Made by a program: the position numbers and the translations under genes
From: Candidatus Mediterraneibacter vanvlietii
GTDB lineage: Bacteria; Bacillota; Clostridia; Lachnospirales; Lachnospiraceae
DNA: 64,000 nt
Assembly (NCBI GenBank): GCA_019113645.1
Contig: DXGZ01000089.1
Coordinates: 1 to 64,000, forward strand
Direction: 5' to 3'
Shown here: positions 38,058 through 48,819 of the stretch, piece by piece
Layout of the letters: each line of letters starts with the position of its first letter
Numbering within the stretch: position 1 is the stretch's first letter
Notes under the pieces: model-generated
What the model was told of the DNA's origin: nothing
The model's database searches: none
The model's input: the letters and a program-made list of their open reading frames with translations, nothing else

Positions 38058-39777
38058 ACATATTATAGTAATGAGCATAAATCCCATTTTTCGCCAGCAG
38101 TGATTCATGTGTCCCTCTCTCCGCGATCCCATCCTCGGTTATGACGATGATTTCATCGGCATTTCGGATGGTTGAGAGTCTGTGGGCGATTGTGATGGTA
38201 GTTCGGTCCTTTGAGAGCTCTTCGAGACTCTGCTGGATCCAGCGCTCGCTCTCATTATCAAGTGCGCTGGTTGCCTCATCCAGAATCAGGATCGGCGGAT
38301 TTTTAAGGAAGACTCTTGCGATGGAGATACGCTGCTTCTGACCGCCGGAGAGACGGGCACCGCGTTCGCCGACGAATGTTTCGTATCCGTCCGGGAGTTC
38401 CTCGATAAAATCATGGATATTGGCGCGTTTTGCTGCCTCTATGATTTCATCCATGGATGCGCCGGGTTTACCGTATGCAATATTATCGCGGATTGTACCT
38501 GAGAACAGATAAACATCCTGCTGGACCATTCCGATCTGGCTTCTCAGGCTTTTAAGCGACAGTGTGCGAACATCTTTTCCATCAATTGTGACTTTCCCTC
38601 CGGTGACATCATAGAAACGTGGGAGAAGCGAGCAGATTGTTGTCTTCCCGCTTCCGGACGGTCCGACGAGGGCGACGGATTTCCCTGCAGGGATTTCGAA
38701 TGACACGTGGGAGAGTACGGGGGTGTTGTCATCGCTGTAGTGGAATGAGACATCCTCATAGCAGACACGGCCTTTCACATTTGTGAGGGGGCGGGCATCC
38801 GGCGCATCTACGATTTCCGGGTCTGTTTCCATTACATCGAGGAAACGGCGGAAACCGGCGAGTCCCTTCTGCATCATCTCAATGAGTTCCACGAGGATCT
38901 GGATCGGACTGATAAATATACCGATATACAGGGCATACATGGCGAGATCCCCCACGTTCATAAGTCCGTGAGCGATGAGGTATCCTCCGAATACAAGGGT
39001 TACCAGATACATCATTCCCTGGAAGAACAGGTTCCACCCCATGAAGCTTCCCATGCAGTTGTAGTTATTTTTCTTTGATATGAGGAAAGCATGGTTGCTT
39101 TTTCTGAACTTTTCCCTCTCAATATCTTCGTTTGCAAATGACTGTACGACCCGGATTCCGGCAAGTGTATCCTGAAGGCTTGAGTTCACGTCACCGATTT
39201 TCCTGCGGTTTTCCATAAAGGTTTCCTGCATTCTCTGATTCTGGCGGAATGAGAAGATGAACATGCAGACAACAAGCACGATCAGCGGAAAGGCAAGCCT
39301 CCAGTTGATCAGGAAGAGGAACACAAAGGAACCGATGATTTTCACAAGGGAAATGAACAGGTTCTCAGGTCCGTGATGTGCAAACTCCGCAATGTCGAAC
39401 AGGTCGGAGACAAGTTTGCTCATCATCTGTCCGGAATTGTTCTGGCTGTAATAGGAAAAGGAAAGTTTCTCATAATGGTCAAAGAGCTGCTGGCGCATAT
39501 CCCGTTCCATATTTGCGCCCATCATATGTCCCTGATAGCTTACATAGTATTTACACAGGCTCTGAACAATGTACATGACAAGCAGCCCGATGGCGATCAG
39601 CGGAAGGGCGCTGAGGATCACGCTGCTGTCTTCCGTGAAGAGGGTGTTGGTCAGAGTCCTGAGTATTTGCGGATAAGCCAGATCTACGATACTGATAAAT
39701 GCGGCGCAGATCAGGTCAATAAAAAAGACCGTTTTATACGGTGCGTAATAGTCGATAAATTTTCTTATTGTATGCAT
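38056..39777 (-). CDS. ABC transporter, fused permease-ATPase (MsbA/LmrA-type exporter)
   Basis: N-terminal 6-TM domain; GPSGSGKTTICSLLPRFYDV, LSGGQKQRISIARVFL, LILDEATSALD. Confidence 0.93.
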   Translation of the reverse strand: MHTIRKFIDYYAPYKTVFFIDLICAAFISIVDLAYPQILRTLTNTLFTEDSSVILSALPLIAIGLLVMYIVQSLCKYYVSYQGHMMGANMERDMRQQLFDHYEKLSFSYYSQNNSGQMMSKLVSDLFDIAEFAHHGPENLFISLVKIIGSFVFLFLINWRLAFPLIVLVVCMFIFSFRQNQRMQETFMENRRKIGDVNSSLQDTLAGIRVVQSFANEDIEREKFRKSNHAFLISKKNNYNCMGSFMGWNLFFQGMMYLVTLVFGGYLIAHGLMNVGDLAMYALYIGIFISPIQILVELIEMMQKGLAGFRRFLDVMETDPEIVDAPDARPLTNVKGRVCYEDVSFHYSDDNTPVLSHVSFEIPAGKSVALVGPSGSGKTTICSLLPRFYDVTGGKVTIDGKDVRTLSLKSLRSQIGMVQQDVYLFSGTIRDNIAYGKPGASMDEIIEAAKRANIHDFIEELPDGYETFVGERGARLSGGQKQRISIARVFLKNPPILILDEATSALDNESERWIQQSLEELSKDRTTITIAHRLSTIRNADEIIVITEDGIAERGTHESLLAKNGIYAHYYNM

Positions 39778-39865
39778 GATATCACTCCTTATTAATGAAC
39801 TGTTACCTCCACAATCTTAGCATATCATATACCACTTGACAAGAATGTCCCATCTGTAATAATTT

Positions 39866-39995
39866 AGTGAGGTGACAGTTCCATGGGCTGAGCGCCTGTA
39901 TATGAGGAAAACAGCGGCGTAGCCGCAGTAAGCACGCCAGTGCGGTTTTCCGAATGGCGCGGCTGAACTGTTGTTAGGTGAGGTGACAGTTCCAT
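39866..39995. repeat. Family B dispersed repeat, copy B1 with a partial tandem duplication
   Basis: GACAGTTCCATGGGCTGAGCGCCTGTATATGAGGAAAACAGCGGCGTAGCCGCAGTAAGCACGCCAGTGCGGTTTTCCGAATGGCGCGGCTGAACTGT is nearly identical to 57924-58018; GTGAGGTGACAGTTCCAT occurs on both sides. Confidence 0.9.
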
Positions 39996-40064
39996 CAGGC
40001 GGTGGAACAGGCACTGGAGAGACAGGAATCCGCGAACCGGAGAGAAACGGAGAAGTTACGAAGT

Positions 40065-41021
40065 ATGGAGAGAAGAGAGAATGAGATATATCTGGCACCG
40101 CTGGAGGGGATTACCGGGTGGATCTACAGGAATGCAGTATATGAGTGTTTCGGTGGATTTGACAAGTATTTTATCCCGTTTATCAAACCGAATCAGATGG
40201 GAAATCTGAGCAGCAGAGAGAAGAAGGATATCCTGCCGGAACATAATCAGGGGATGCGGGCAGTGCCGCAGATACTGACAAACCGTGCGGATGATTTTAT
40301 AAGGACAGCGGAGAAGCTGGAGGAATACGGATATAAGGAAGTAAATCTCAATCTGGGATGCCCGTCAAAGACCGTGGTCAGCAAGGGACGAGGTTCCGGA
40401 TTTCTTGCATATCCGGACAGACTGAACGCTTTCCTTGAAGAGATATTTGCGAAGACCAGAATCAGGATATCGGTGAAGACGAGAATCGGTGTGGAAGATC
40501 CCGGGGAATTTAAGAGGATTCTGGACATTTATAACCAGTATCCGATGGAAGAACTGATTATCCATCCGCGCCTTCAGAAGGATTTTTATAAAAACACGCC
40601 GAATCAGGACGTATTCGCAGAAGCTTTCATTTCCAGCCGCAATGCGGTCTGTTATAATGGCGATATTTTCACCGGTGAGGATTACAAAAGGTTTGAAAAA
40701 CGGTTCCCGGAAGTGACCAGCATAATGATCGGGCGCGGCGTGCTCGCGGACCCGTCTCTGGCGCGTCAGATCCGGGGCGGGGCAGGAGCAAATAAAGAGG
40801 AACTCAAAAAGTTCCATGACATTCTGTACAGGGAATACTGCCAGGAAATGTCGGGCGATCGGACGATCCTCTATAAAATGAAAGAAATGTGGACTTATAT
40901 GGCGCCGCTGTTTACAAACTCTAAAAAATACGCGAAGAAGATTAAAAAGTCGGAGAAATGCGCGGTATATGAAGAAGTGGTAAATGAACTCTTTGCAGAG
41001 GAAGATGTAGTAAATGGATAA
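40065..41021 (+). CDS. dus: tRNA-dihydrouridine synthase (DusB-like)
   Basis: IYLAPLEGITGWIYRNAV, NLNLGCPSKTVVSKGRGSGFL, IMIGRGVLADPSLARQI. Confidence 0.9.
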   Translation: MERRENEIYLAPLEGITGWIYRNAVYECFGGFDKYFIPFIKPNQMGNLSSREKKDILPEHNQGMRAVPQILTNRADDFIRTAEKLEEYGYKEVNLNLGCPSKTVVSKGRGSGFLAYPDRLNAFLEEIFAKTRIRISVKTRIGVEDPGEFKRILDIYNQYPMEELIIHPRLQKDFYKNTPNQDVFAEAFISSRNAVCYNGDIFTGEDYKRFEKRFPEVTSIMIGRGVLADPSLARQIRGGAGANKEELKKFHDILYREYCQEMSGDRTILYKMKEMWTYMAPLFTNSKKYAKKIKKSEKCAVYEEVVNELFAEEDVVNG

Positions 41022-41065
41022 AGTAAGTGAAATACCCCGGTGGATGTATTCAGGGTATTATTGAA

Positions 41066-41102
41066 AAAAAGCGTTCCCGTGTTCTTGCGGGGACGCTTTT
41101 TC
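41066..41102. terminator. Rho-independent terminator between dus and pyrG
   Basis: AAAAGCGTTCCCGTGTTCTTGCGGGGACGCTTTTT. Confidence 0.75.
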
Positions 41103-41125
41103 ACTTCAAAGGAACAGCTGCGGTT

Positions 41126-42736
41126 TTACTGTTCGTTCTGTTTTTTCAGGGATGCTTCCACGAATCCTTTGAAAAGTGGATGCGGGCGGTTCGGCCTTGA
41201 TTTCAGTTCCGGATGCGCCTGTGTTGCGATAAACCACGGGTGAGACGGGATTTCAATCATCTCCACGATCCGGCTGTCCGGGGAGAGGCCGCACAGAGAC
41301 ATACCGTGATTCTCGAGGTCATCGCGATAGTCATTGTTGACTTCGTAGCGATGACGGTGTCTTTCGTGAATCTCTCTTGTGCCATAGAGCTTCTCTGCGA
41401 GAGAGCCCTCTTTGAGGACACAGGGGTAGGAGCCGAGACGCAGCGTGCCTCCGATATCCTCGATGCCGATCTGATCCGGCATGATATGGATGACAGGATG
41501 CGTTGTATCCGGTTTCAGCTCCATGCTGTGGGCGTCTTTGAATCCGACCACATCGCGGGCAAACTCCACGATCGCCAGCTGCATTCCGAGGCAGAGACCG
41601 AGGAACGGGATGTTGTTCGTGCGCGCGTAGCGGATTGCGATGAGCATTCCGTCTATACCGCGGTCGCCAAACCCGCCGGGCACGAGGATTCCGCTCACAT
41701 CGGCGAAGAGTTCTTCGGCATTTTCTTCGGTTACAGTCTCAGAATCAATCCATTTAATGTTCACAGTTGTGTGAGAGTAGATTCCACCGTGCTTCAGGGC
41801 TTCCACAACACTGATGTAGGCGTCATGGAGCTGGGTATATTTCCCGACGAGGGCAACGGTGACGTCCTGGGTCGGGTGACGCAGGTTGTCTACCATATCG
41901 GTCCAGTCTTTGAGGTCCGGTTCCGGGCAGTCAAGATGGAGACATTCGCAGACCACCTGCGCCAGATGTTCTTTCTCCATTGCCAGCGGCGCCTCGTAGA
42001 GATATTCTACATCGAGATTCTGCAGGACATGGCTGGCGGGAATATTGCAGAACAGAGAGATCTTGTCCTTCATGCCTTCGGTGAGCGGATACTCAGATCG
42101 GCATACAATGATGTCCGGCTGGATTCCCATGCCCTGAAGTTCCTTGACACTGGCCTGAGTCGGTTTTGTCTTCATCTCCTGTGAAGCGCGAAGATAAGGA
42201 ATAAGGGTGACATGGATGAGGATTACATTTTCAGGTCCTTTCTCATGCTGGAACTGACGGATCGACTCGAGGAAAGGCTGGCTCTCGATATCGCCCACGG
42301 TTCCGCCCACTTCGATGATCGCGATCTCAGTGTTTTCAGCAGCCGGATTTCTGTAAAATCTGCTTTTGATCTCATTGGTGATATGAGGGATTACCTGAAC
42401 CGTTCCTCCGCCGAAGTCTCCGCGGCGCTCTTTCTGGAGTACAGACCAGTAGATCTTTCCAGTGGTGACATTCGAGTTTTTCGTCAGGCTCTCATCGATA
42501 AAACGTTCATAATGACCGAGATCCAGGTCTGTTTCCGCACCATCGTCTGTCACAAAGACTTCGCCGTGCTGAACCGGGTTCATGGTGCCGGGATCTATGT
42601 TGATGTACGGATCGAATTTCTGCATGGTGACCGTATAACCGCGGGCTTTCAGAAGACGCCCCAGAGATGCGGCTGTAATTCCTTTCCCGAGACCGGATAC
42701 AACGCCGCCGGTGACAAATACATATTTTACTGCCAT
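41126..42736 (-). CDS. pyrG: CTP synthase
   Basis: [33 protein letters not shown]; GATase domain; start at 42736 rather than ORF end 42865. Confidence 0.96.
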   Translation of the reverse strand: MAVKYVFVTGGVVSGLGKGITAASLGRLLKARGYTVTMQKFDPYINIDPGTMNPVQHGEVFVTDDGAETDLDLGHYERFIDESLTKNSNVTTGKIYWSVLQKERRGDFGGGTVQVIPHITNEIKSRFYRNPAAENTEIAIIEVGGTVGDIESQPFLESIRQFQHEKGPENVILIHVTLIPYLRASQEMKTKPTQASVKELQGMGIQPDIIVCRSEYPLTEGMKDKISLFCNIPASHVLQNLDVEYLYEAPLAMEKEHLAQVVCECLHLDCPEPDLKDWTDMVDNLRHPTQDVTVALVGKYTQLHDAYISVVEALKHGGIYSHTTVNIKWIDSETVTEENAEELFADVSGILVPGGFGDRGIDGMLIAIRYARTNNIPFLGLCLGMQLAIVEFARDVVGFKDAHSMELKPDTTHPVIHIMPDQIGIEDIGGTLRLGSYPCVLKEGSLAEKLYGTREIHERHRHRYEVNNDYRDDLENHGMSLCGLSPDSRIVEMIEIPSHPWFIATQAHPELKSRPNRPHPLFKGFVEASLKKQNEQ

Positions 42737-42780
42737 AATAATTGCCCTCCTGTAAGATGCTGATGAATTTGTTCCTGAAA

Positions 42781-42839
42781 GCAACGATTCAGCCTGCCCT
42801 GTTCGTACAGATGAACTGGTATGCCGGCTGAATTGTTGC
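42781..42839. repeat. Inverted repeat GCAACGATTCAGCC...GGCTGAATTGTTGC in the pyrG leader
   Basis: 13/14-bp matching arms; the arm resembles the family B terminus. Confidence 0.65.
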
Positions 42840-42845
42840 CCTAAA

Positions 42846-42915
42846 AAAGAGTACAGTCTGACCATGGGTATCTCTCTGCGCCATTGCAGAATACCGGATA
42901 TGGTCAGACTGTAAC
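42846..42915 (-). terminator. Terminator-type stem-loop between the DUF1846 gene and pyrG
   Basis: Minus strand TACAGTCTGACCAT...ATGGTCAGACTGTACTCTTTTTTA; 14-bp perfect stem. Confidence 0.7.
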
Positions 42916-42989
42916 GTCTTTTCTAAAAAATACTTATATAGTATACACCTCTGAGTGCAAAAAGTACAGCATTTTTTTACGAGGTAATT

Positions 42990-44465
42990 TTATCCAAGCA
43001 GCACATGCTCAAATACTGCTTCGCAGGTGAGCTGAACGCCGAGTTTCTTAAAGATCTTGATATCTACATCTGAAAGAAGCACGGATGTATGCGCCTGGCA
43101 GCCATCCAGTTTGGGAAGCTGGGAGAGTGCGAGACGTGCCTCCGGGTTCTGTGCTGCGCTGGCGGACAGCGCGATCAGTACCTCATCCGTATGAAGACGC
43201 GGATTCTTGCTCTTCAGGTAGTCGACTTTTAATTTCTGGATCGGCTCAATGGATTCAGGTGATATAATGTGCTTTTCATGGTCGATTCCAGCAAGTTCCT
43301 TGAGAACATTCAGAAGAAGAGCGGCGGAGGCGCCGAGCAGGTTCGTTGTCTTTCCTGTGACGATTCTTCCGTCTTCCAGTTCCATGGCAGCTGCCGGTCC
43401 GCCGGTCTCTTTCGCGCGTTCCAGAGCGCTTACGGTTACTTTGCGGTCAGCGGTTGAAATTCCTGCCATATTCATGAGCAGCTCGATCTTCTGAGCTTCC
43501 TTGTCCGAAGTGTTGCCTTTGACAAGCTCGTTGAGAGCCGCATAATAGCGGCGGATGATCTCCTGGCAGGAAGCCTTGCGGCAGACTTCATCGTCGCAGA
43601 TGCAGTTTCCGGCCATGTTTACGCCCATATCAGTAGGTGATTTGTAGGGGCTTTCCCCGTAGATTTTTTCGAATATTGTATTGAGTACCGGGAAGATCTC
43701 CACATCCCTGTTGTAATTAACCGTTGTTTCTCCGTAGGCTTCCAGGTGGAACGGGTCAATCATGTTAATGTCATTTAGATCTGCCGTTGCCGCTTCATAC
43801 GCAAGGTTAACCGGATGCTTCAGCGGCAGGTTCCAGATCGGGAATGTCTCGAATTTGGCATAGCCTGCACGGATGCCTCTTTTGTGTTCGTGATACAGCT
43901 GGGAAAGGCAGGTGGCCATTTTTCCGCTTCCCGGTCCCGGCGCTGTGACGATGACGAGCGGACGGCTTGTGCGGATATAGTCGTTTTTTCCATAACCTTC
44001 TTCGCTGATAATAAGCGGGATATTGGATGGATACCCAGGTATAATATAATGAAGATATACGGGAATATCCAGTTTCTCAAGCCTGTTTTTGAACAGGAGA
44101 GCAGACTCCTGACCGGAAAACTGAGTGATCGTCACACTGCCGACATAAAGTCCCTGATCCCGATATGTCTGGATCAGACGGAGAACATCGGAGTCATAGG
44201 TGATTCCAAGATCCCCGCGGATCTTATTCTTTTCGATATCTTTCGCGCTGATTACGATGACGATCTCGGCCTGATCGCTCAGTTCCTTGAGCAGGCGGAG
44301 TTTGCTGTCGGGAGAAAATCCCGGAAGAACACGGGATGCGTGGAAGTCATCAAAAAGCTTTCCTCCGAATTCGAGGTAAAGCTTGTTGTCGAAATGACCG
44401 ATTCTGGTACGGATGTGTTCAGACTGCATTTTCAGGTATTTTTCATTATCAAAACCAATTTTCAT
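42990..44465 (-). CDS. DUF1846 family protein
   Basis: MKIGFDNEKYLKMQSEHIRTRIGHFDNKLYLEFGGKLFDDFHASRVLPGF, characteristic of DUF1846; start 44465. Confidence 0.9.
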   Translation of the reverse strand: MKIGFDNEKYLKMQSEHIRTRIGHFDNKLYLEFGGKLFDDFHASRVLPGFSPDSKLRLLKELSDQAEIVIVISAKDIEKNKIRGDLGITYDSDVLRLIQTYRDQGLYVGSVTITQFSGQESALLFKNRLEKLDIPVYLHYIIPGYPSNIPLIISEEGYGKNDYIRTSRPLVIVTAPGPGSGKMATCLSQLYHEHKRGIRAGYAKFETFPIWNLPLKHPVNLAYEAATADLNDINMIDPFHLEAYGETTVNYNRDVEIFPVLNTIFEKIYGESPYKSPTDMGVNMAGNCICDDEVCRKASCQEIIRRYYAALNELVKGNTSDKEAQKIELLMNMAGISTADRKVTVSALERAKETGGPAAAMELEDGRIVTGKTTNLLGASAALLLNVLKELAGIDHEKHIISPESIEPIQKLKVDYLKSKNPRLHTDEVLIALSASAAQNPEARLALSQLPKLDGCQAHTSVLLSDVDIKIFKKLGVQLTCEAVFEHVLLG

Positions 44466-44509
44466 TTTTAAACCCCCAAGTGTATAGTTTGTCAAACTCA
44501 TGAAAACGC

Positions 44510-44570
44510 TCGCTCGAAAATTCATGCGAGTATGATTTCCTCTCACGGCCGGTTTCATGGCTGAACTCTT
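44510..44570. repeat. Diverged partial family B copy upstream of the DUF1846 gene
   Basis: GCTCGAAAATTCATGCGAGTATGATTTCCTCTCACGGCCGGTTTCATGGCTGAACT aligns with the reverse complement of 57860-57918. Confidence 0.65.
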
Positions 44571-44695
44571 ACGGACATATTTCGTACCCAGTATACTATA
44601 AAAACTCATGGATTTACAATATTTTCATAATCTTTTTATTGATTTATGCAAAACCTGTACTTATAATGATAATATCTGATTTTAGGAGGCAAAGA

Positions 44696-46849
44696 ATGGA
44701 TAATAAGGATAATAAAAATAATCCGAACCATAACCGGCAGGGCTGGGGAATTATCCTCATTACAACCCTGCTGGTAACATTTATGGTGATGGGTTTCTAT
44801 TCTCTGATGAGCGGATCCGGCCCTGAAGAGATCACATATAACGAATTCCTGACCATGCTGGATGACGGGGAAGTACAGAAGGTTACTCTGAACAGCAACA
44901 GGATTTATATTACTCTGACAGATGAGGCGCGAAGCGAGAACCAGCAGAGCGCAGCCGGAACAGACGGATCGGACAGCCTGATGGGGCAGCTGGAACAGCA
45001 GGTGCAGTCACAGGGCGGAAACACAGAAACCGAACATGATCCGGATTATTATACAGGTTATGTTAATGATTATACACTTCCTCAGCGTCTGGAAGATGCG
45101 GGCGTGGAATTCGGAAGTGAGACTACAAACACGATGGGGCAGCTGTTCCTGGAGATGTTTGTGACACTGATTCTTCCGATCGGGCTGATGGCGCTCCTGC
45201 TCGGATATTTCATGAAGCGCGTGACAAAAGGCGGCGGCATGATGGGAGTCGGGAAAAGCAATGCCAAGATGTATATGGAGAAGGAGACAGGAGTTACATT
45301 CCAGGATGTGGCAGGCGAGGATGAGGCGAAAGAGTCGCTTCAGGAAGTGGTTGACTTTCTCCATAATCCCGGGAAATACAGCGGAATCGGCGCGAAACTT
45401 CCGAAGGGCGCGCTCCTCGTAGGACCGCCGGGAACTGGGAAGACTCTGCTTGCAAAGGCAGTGGCAGGAGAGGCAAAAGTGCCGTTTTTCTCTCTGTCAG
45501 GTTCCGCTTTTGTGGAAATGTATGTAGGTGTCGGCGCATCGCGTGTAAGAGACCTTTTCAAACAGGCTCAGCAGCAGGCGCCATGTATTGTATTTATTGA
45601 TGAGATCGATGCCATCGGAAAGACCCGTGACAGTATGATGGGAGGCAATGATGAGAGGGAGCAGACCCTCAATCAGCTCCTGGCGGAGATGGACGGATTT
45701 GATACAAACAAGGGGCTGCTCATTCTTGCAGCGACAAACCGTCCGGAGATTCTCGATCCGGCGCTTCTGCGTCCGGGACGTTTTGACCGCCGCATTATCG
45801 TGGATAAGCCGGACCTGAAAGGAAGAATTGATATCCTGAAGGTGCACGCAAAAGACGTTCGGATGGACGAAAGTGTTGATCTGGAGGCAATCGCCCTTGC
45901 CACATCCGGCGCAGTGGGATCTGATCTTGCCAACATGATCAACGAGGCTGCTATCAACGCCGTGAAGCATGGCAGACAGGTTGTCAGCCAGAAGGATCTT
46001 TTCGAGGCTGTTGAGGTGGTTCTGGTCGGAAAAGAGAAGAAAGACCGCATTATGAGCAAGGAGGAGCGGCGGATTGTCTCCTACCACGAGGTAGGACATG
46101 CACTTGTGACTGCTCTTCAGAAAAATACGGAACCCGTGCAGAAGATCACGATTGTGCCGAGAACAATGGGGGCGCTGGGTTATGTGATGCAGACGCCGGA
46201 AGAAGAGAAATTCCTCAATACAAAGAAAGAACTGGAAGCTATGATTGTTGTGGCTCTCGGTGGACGCGCTGCTGAAGAGCTTGTATTTGACACAGTGACA
46301 ACCGGAGCGGCAAATGATATTGAGCAGGCGACCAAGATTGCCCGCGCGATGATCACTCAGTATGGAATGTCCGAGCGTTTCGGTCTGATGGGGCTTGAAT
46401 CCATTCAGAACCGTTATCTGGACGGAAGAGCCGTGTTAAACTGCGGAGATGCCACTGCAGGCGAGATCGATGAGGAAGTCATGAAGATGCTCAAAGGCGC
46501 TTACGCTGAGGCAAAACGCCTGCTTTCCGAGAACAGGGAAGCACTTGACAAGATTGCGGCATTCCTGATTGAAAAAGAGACGATCACAGGAAAAGAGTTC
46601 ATGAAGATCTTCCGTGAAGTGAAGGGGATCCCGGAACCGGAAGAGAGTGAATCCGAGAATCCGAAAGAGCGTGAAGGACGGATTGTCATGAAGCCTGTGG
46701 AACTGCCGGATAATCTGGAGACGGCGACAACGGAGCCTGTGGAGCAGGAAGATCCGGCTGCTGAAAACGCAGAAGAACCGGAGTCTGCAGAACTGCCGGA
46801 TTCCGGAAAAAATGAAGAGATGAATGACACGGATTCAGTCATCGGCTGA
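44696..46849 (+). CDS. ftsH: ATP-dependent zinc metalloprotease FtsH
   Basis: [24 protein letters not shown] motifs, HEVGHALV zinc site; SD AGGAGG, ATG 44696. Confidence 0.96.
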   Translation: MDNKDNKNNPNHNRQGWGIILITTLLVTFMVMGFYSLMSGSGPEEITYNEFLTMLDDGEVQKVTLNSNRIYITLTDEARSENQQSAAGTDGSDSLMGQLEQQVQSQGGNTETEHDPDYYTGYVNDYTLPQRLEDAGVEFGSETTNTMGQLFLEMFVTLILPIGLMALLLGYFMKRVTKGGGMMGVGKSNAKMYMEKETGVTFQDVAGEDEAKESLQEVVDFLHNPGKYSGIGAKLPKGALLVGPPGTGKTLLAKAVAGEAKVPFFSLSGSAFVEMYVGVGASRVRDLFKQAQQQAPCIVFIDEIDAIGKTRDSMMGGNDEREQTLNQLLAEMDGFDTNKGLLILAATNRPEILDPALLRPGRFDRRIIVDKPDLKGRIDILKVHAKDVRMDESVDLEAIALATSGAVGSDLANMINEAAINAVKHGRQVVSQKDLFEAVEVVLVGKEKKDRIMSKEERRIVSYHEVGHALVTALQKNTEPVQKITIVPRTMGALGYVMQTPEEEKFLNTKKELEAMIVVALGGRAAEELVFDTVTTGAANDIEQATKIARAMITQYGMSERFGLMGLESIQNRYLDGRAVLNCGDATAGEIDEEVMKMLKGAYAEAKRLLSENREALDKIAAFLIEKETITGKEFMKIFREVKGIPEPEESESENPKEREGRIVMKPVELPDNLETATTEPVEQEDPAAENAEEPESAELPDSGKNEEMNDTDSVIG

Positions 46850-46865
46850 ACTGTTGTGTAAGATG

Positions 46866-46900
46866 GAAAAGGACAGGAGAAAGCTCTTGTCCTTTTTTCT
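46866..46900 (+). terminator. Terminator after ftsH
   Basis: AAAAGGACAGGAGAAAGCTCTTGTCCTTTTTT. Confidence 0.75.
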
Positions 46901-46922
46901 GTGAGACAGTATAATAAAAAAC

Positions 46923-48773
46923 ATGGAAAATAATAATTTTAATATACAGGAAGAATTAAAAAAACTCCCCGGACGTCCCGGGGTTTATATTATGCATGAT
47001 GAGAAGGATAATATCATCTATGTCGGGAAAGCGATCAGCCTGAAAAACCGGGTGCGGCAGTATTTTCAGAGCAGTCGGAACAAGGGAGTAAAGATTGAAC
47101 AGATGGTGACCCATATCAGGCGCTTTGAATACATTGTGACGGATTCGGAGCTGGAAGCGCTTGTTCTGGAATGCAATCTGATTAAAGAGCACCGTCCGAA
47201 ATATAACACAATGCTTATGGATGACAAGACGTATCCATTCATAAAAGTTACTGTGAATGAGGCTTATCCGAGAGTGCTGCTCTCAAGAAAAATGCTCAAG
47301 GATAAGGCAAAGTATTTCGGTCCTTTCACAAGTTCACAGGCTGTCCGGGATACCATAGATCTGATTCACAAGCTGTATCATGTGAGAAGCTGCAACAGAA
47401 ACCTTCCGCGGGACATCGGGAAGGAGCGGCCTTGTCTGAACTATCATATCAAGCAGTGTGAAGCGCCCTGTCAGGGATATATCTCTCAGGAAGAGTACAG
47501 AAAATCCATCGATGAAGTGATCCGTTTCCTGAACAGCAGCTATGATTCGATTCTGGGCGAGCTGGAAGAAAAGATGAATGCGGCTTCCGAGGCGCTGGAG
47601 TTCGAGAGAGCTATCGAGTACAGAGAACTGTTAAGCAGCGTGAAAAAAGTGGCGCAGAAGCAGAAGATCACAGATTCAAGCGGGGAGGACCGGGATGTGC
47701 TGGCAGTTGCTTCGGGAGAGGAGGATGCTGTCGTACAGGTATTCTTTATCCGCGGCGGGCGTCTGATCGGAAGAGACCATTTTTATCTGAAGATTGCGAA
47801 AGATGAGACGCGTTCGGCGATTCTGGACAGTTTTATCAAGCAGTATTATGCGGGAACCCCTTATATACCCGGCGAACTGATGCTTCAGGAAGAAGTAGAG
47901 GATCAGGAACTGCTTGGAACGTGGCTGAGCACAAAACGCGGACAGAAAGTTGTGCTCCGGGTACCAAAAAAAGGGACAAAAGAAAAACTGGTTGAACTGG
48001 CGGCTGAAAATGCCCGGCTTGTACTGAGCAAGGACAAGGAACGGCTGAAACGGGAAGAGGGGAGAACGATCGGCGCGGTTAAGGAGATCGCGGCTCTGCT
48101 CGGGCTGGATGGAATTACCCGTATGGAAGCATATGATATTTCCAATACAAATGGTTTTGAATCCGTCGGATCCATGGTCGTATATGAGCGGGGAAAACCG
48201 AAACGCAATGATTACCGGAAGTTCAAGATCAAAGGAATCAAAGGCGCGGACGATTACGGGAGCATGAGGGAGGTTCTTACGAGACGATTCACCCATGGAC
48301 TGCGGGAGCGGGAAGAGAGTCCGGAACTCGGGAAATTTACTGTGTTTCCTGATCTGATTCTGATGGATGGAGGAAAAGGGCAGGTAAATGTAGCTCTTCA
48401 GGTTCTGGATGAACTGCATCTGAATATTCCGGTGTGCGGAATGGTCAAGGATGATTATCACCGCACGAGAGGACTCTACTATCATAATGAAGAGATCCCG
48501 ATCGATAAGACGTCAGAGGCGTTCCGGCTGATTACAAGGATACAGGATGAGGCGCACCGGTTCGCGATCGAATACCACCGGCAGCTGCGCGGGAAAGGAC
48601 AGGTACACTCTATCCTGGATGATATAGAAGGAATCGGACCGGCGAGAAGAAAGGCGCTGATGCGCAATTATCTGAGCCTGGACGCGATTCGTGAAGCCAG
48701 CGTGGAAGAACTTGCGAAAATACCGTCCATGAATGAAAAAGCAGCAGAATCAGTGTATAACTTTTTTCATTAG
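46923..48773 (+). CDS. uvrC: Excinuclease ABC subunit C
   Basis: [35 protein letters not shown]-terminal HhH. Confidence 0.96.
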   Translation: MENNNFNIQEELKKLPGRPGVYIMHDEKDNIIYVGKAISLKNRVRQYFQSSRNKGVKIEQMVTHIRRFEYIVTDSELEALVLECNLIKEHRPKYNTMLMDDKTYPFIKVTVNEAYPRVLLSRKMLKDKAKYFGPFTSSQAVRDTIDLIHKLYHVRSCNRNLPRDIGKERPCLNYHIKQCEAPCQGYISQEEYRKSIDEVIRFLNSSYDSILGELEEKMNAASEALEFERAIEYRELLSSVKKVAQKQKITDSSGEDRDVLAVASGEEDAVVQVFFIRGGRLIGRDHFYLKIAKDETRSAILDSFIKQYYAGTPYIPGELMLQEEVEDQELLGTWLSTKRGQKVVLRVPKKGTKEKLVELAAENARLVLSKDKERLKREEGRTIGAVKEIAALLGLDGITRMEAYDISNTNGFESVGSMVVYERGKPKRNDYRKFKIKGIKGADDYGSMREVLTRRFTHGLREREESPELGKFTVFPDLILMDGGKGQVNVALQVLDELHLNIPVCGMVKDDYHRTRGLYYHNEEIPIDKTSEAFRLITRIQDEAHRFAIEYHRQLRGKGQVHSILDDIEGIGPARRKALMRNYLSLDAIREASVEELAKIPSMNEKAAESVYNFFH

Positions 48774-48819
48774 TGTGGTATTATAATAAAAGTAACGAAA
48801 GCAGAAAAGGAGAAAATCT

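Noticed and set aside
41213-42184. 323-aa plus-strand ORF overlapping pyrG
   Set aside because: Antisense to an unambiguous CTP synthase; composition is a codon-bias shadow with no recognisable domain or SD.
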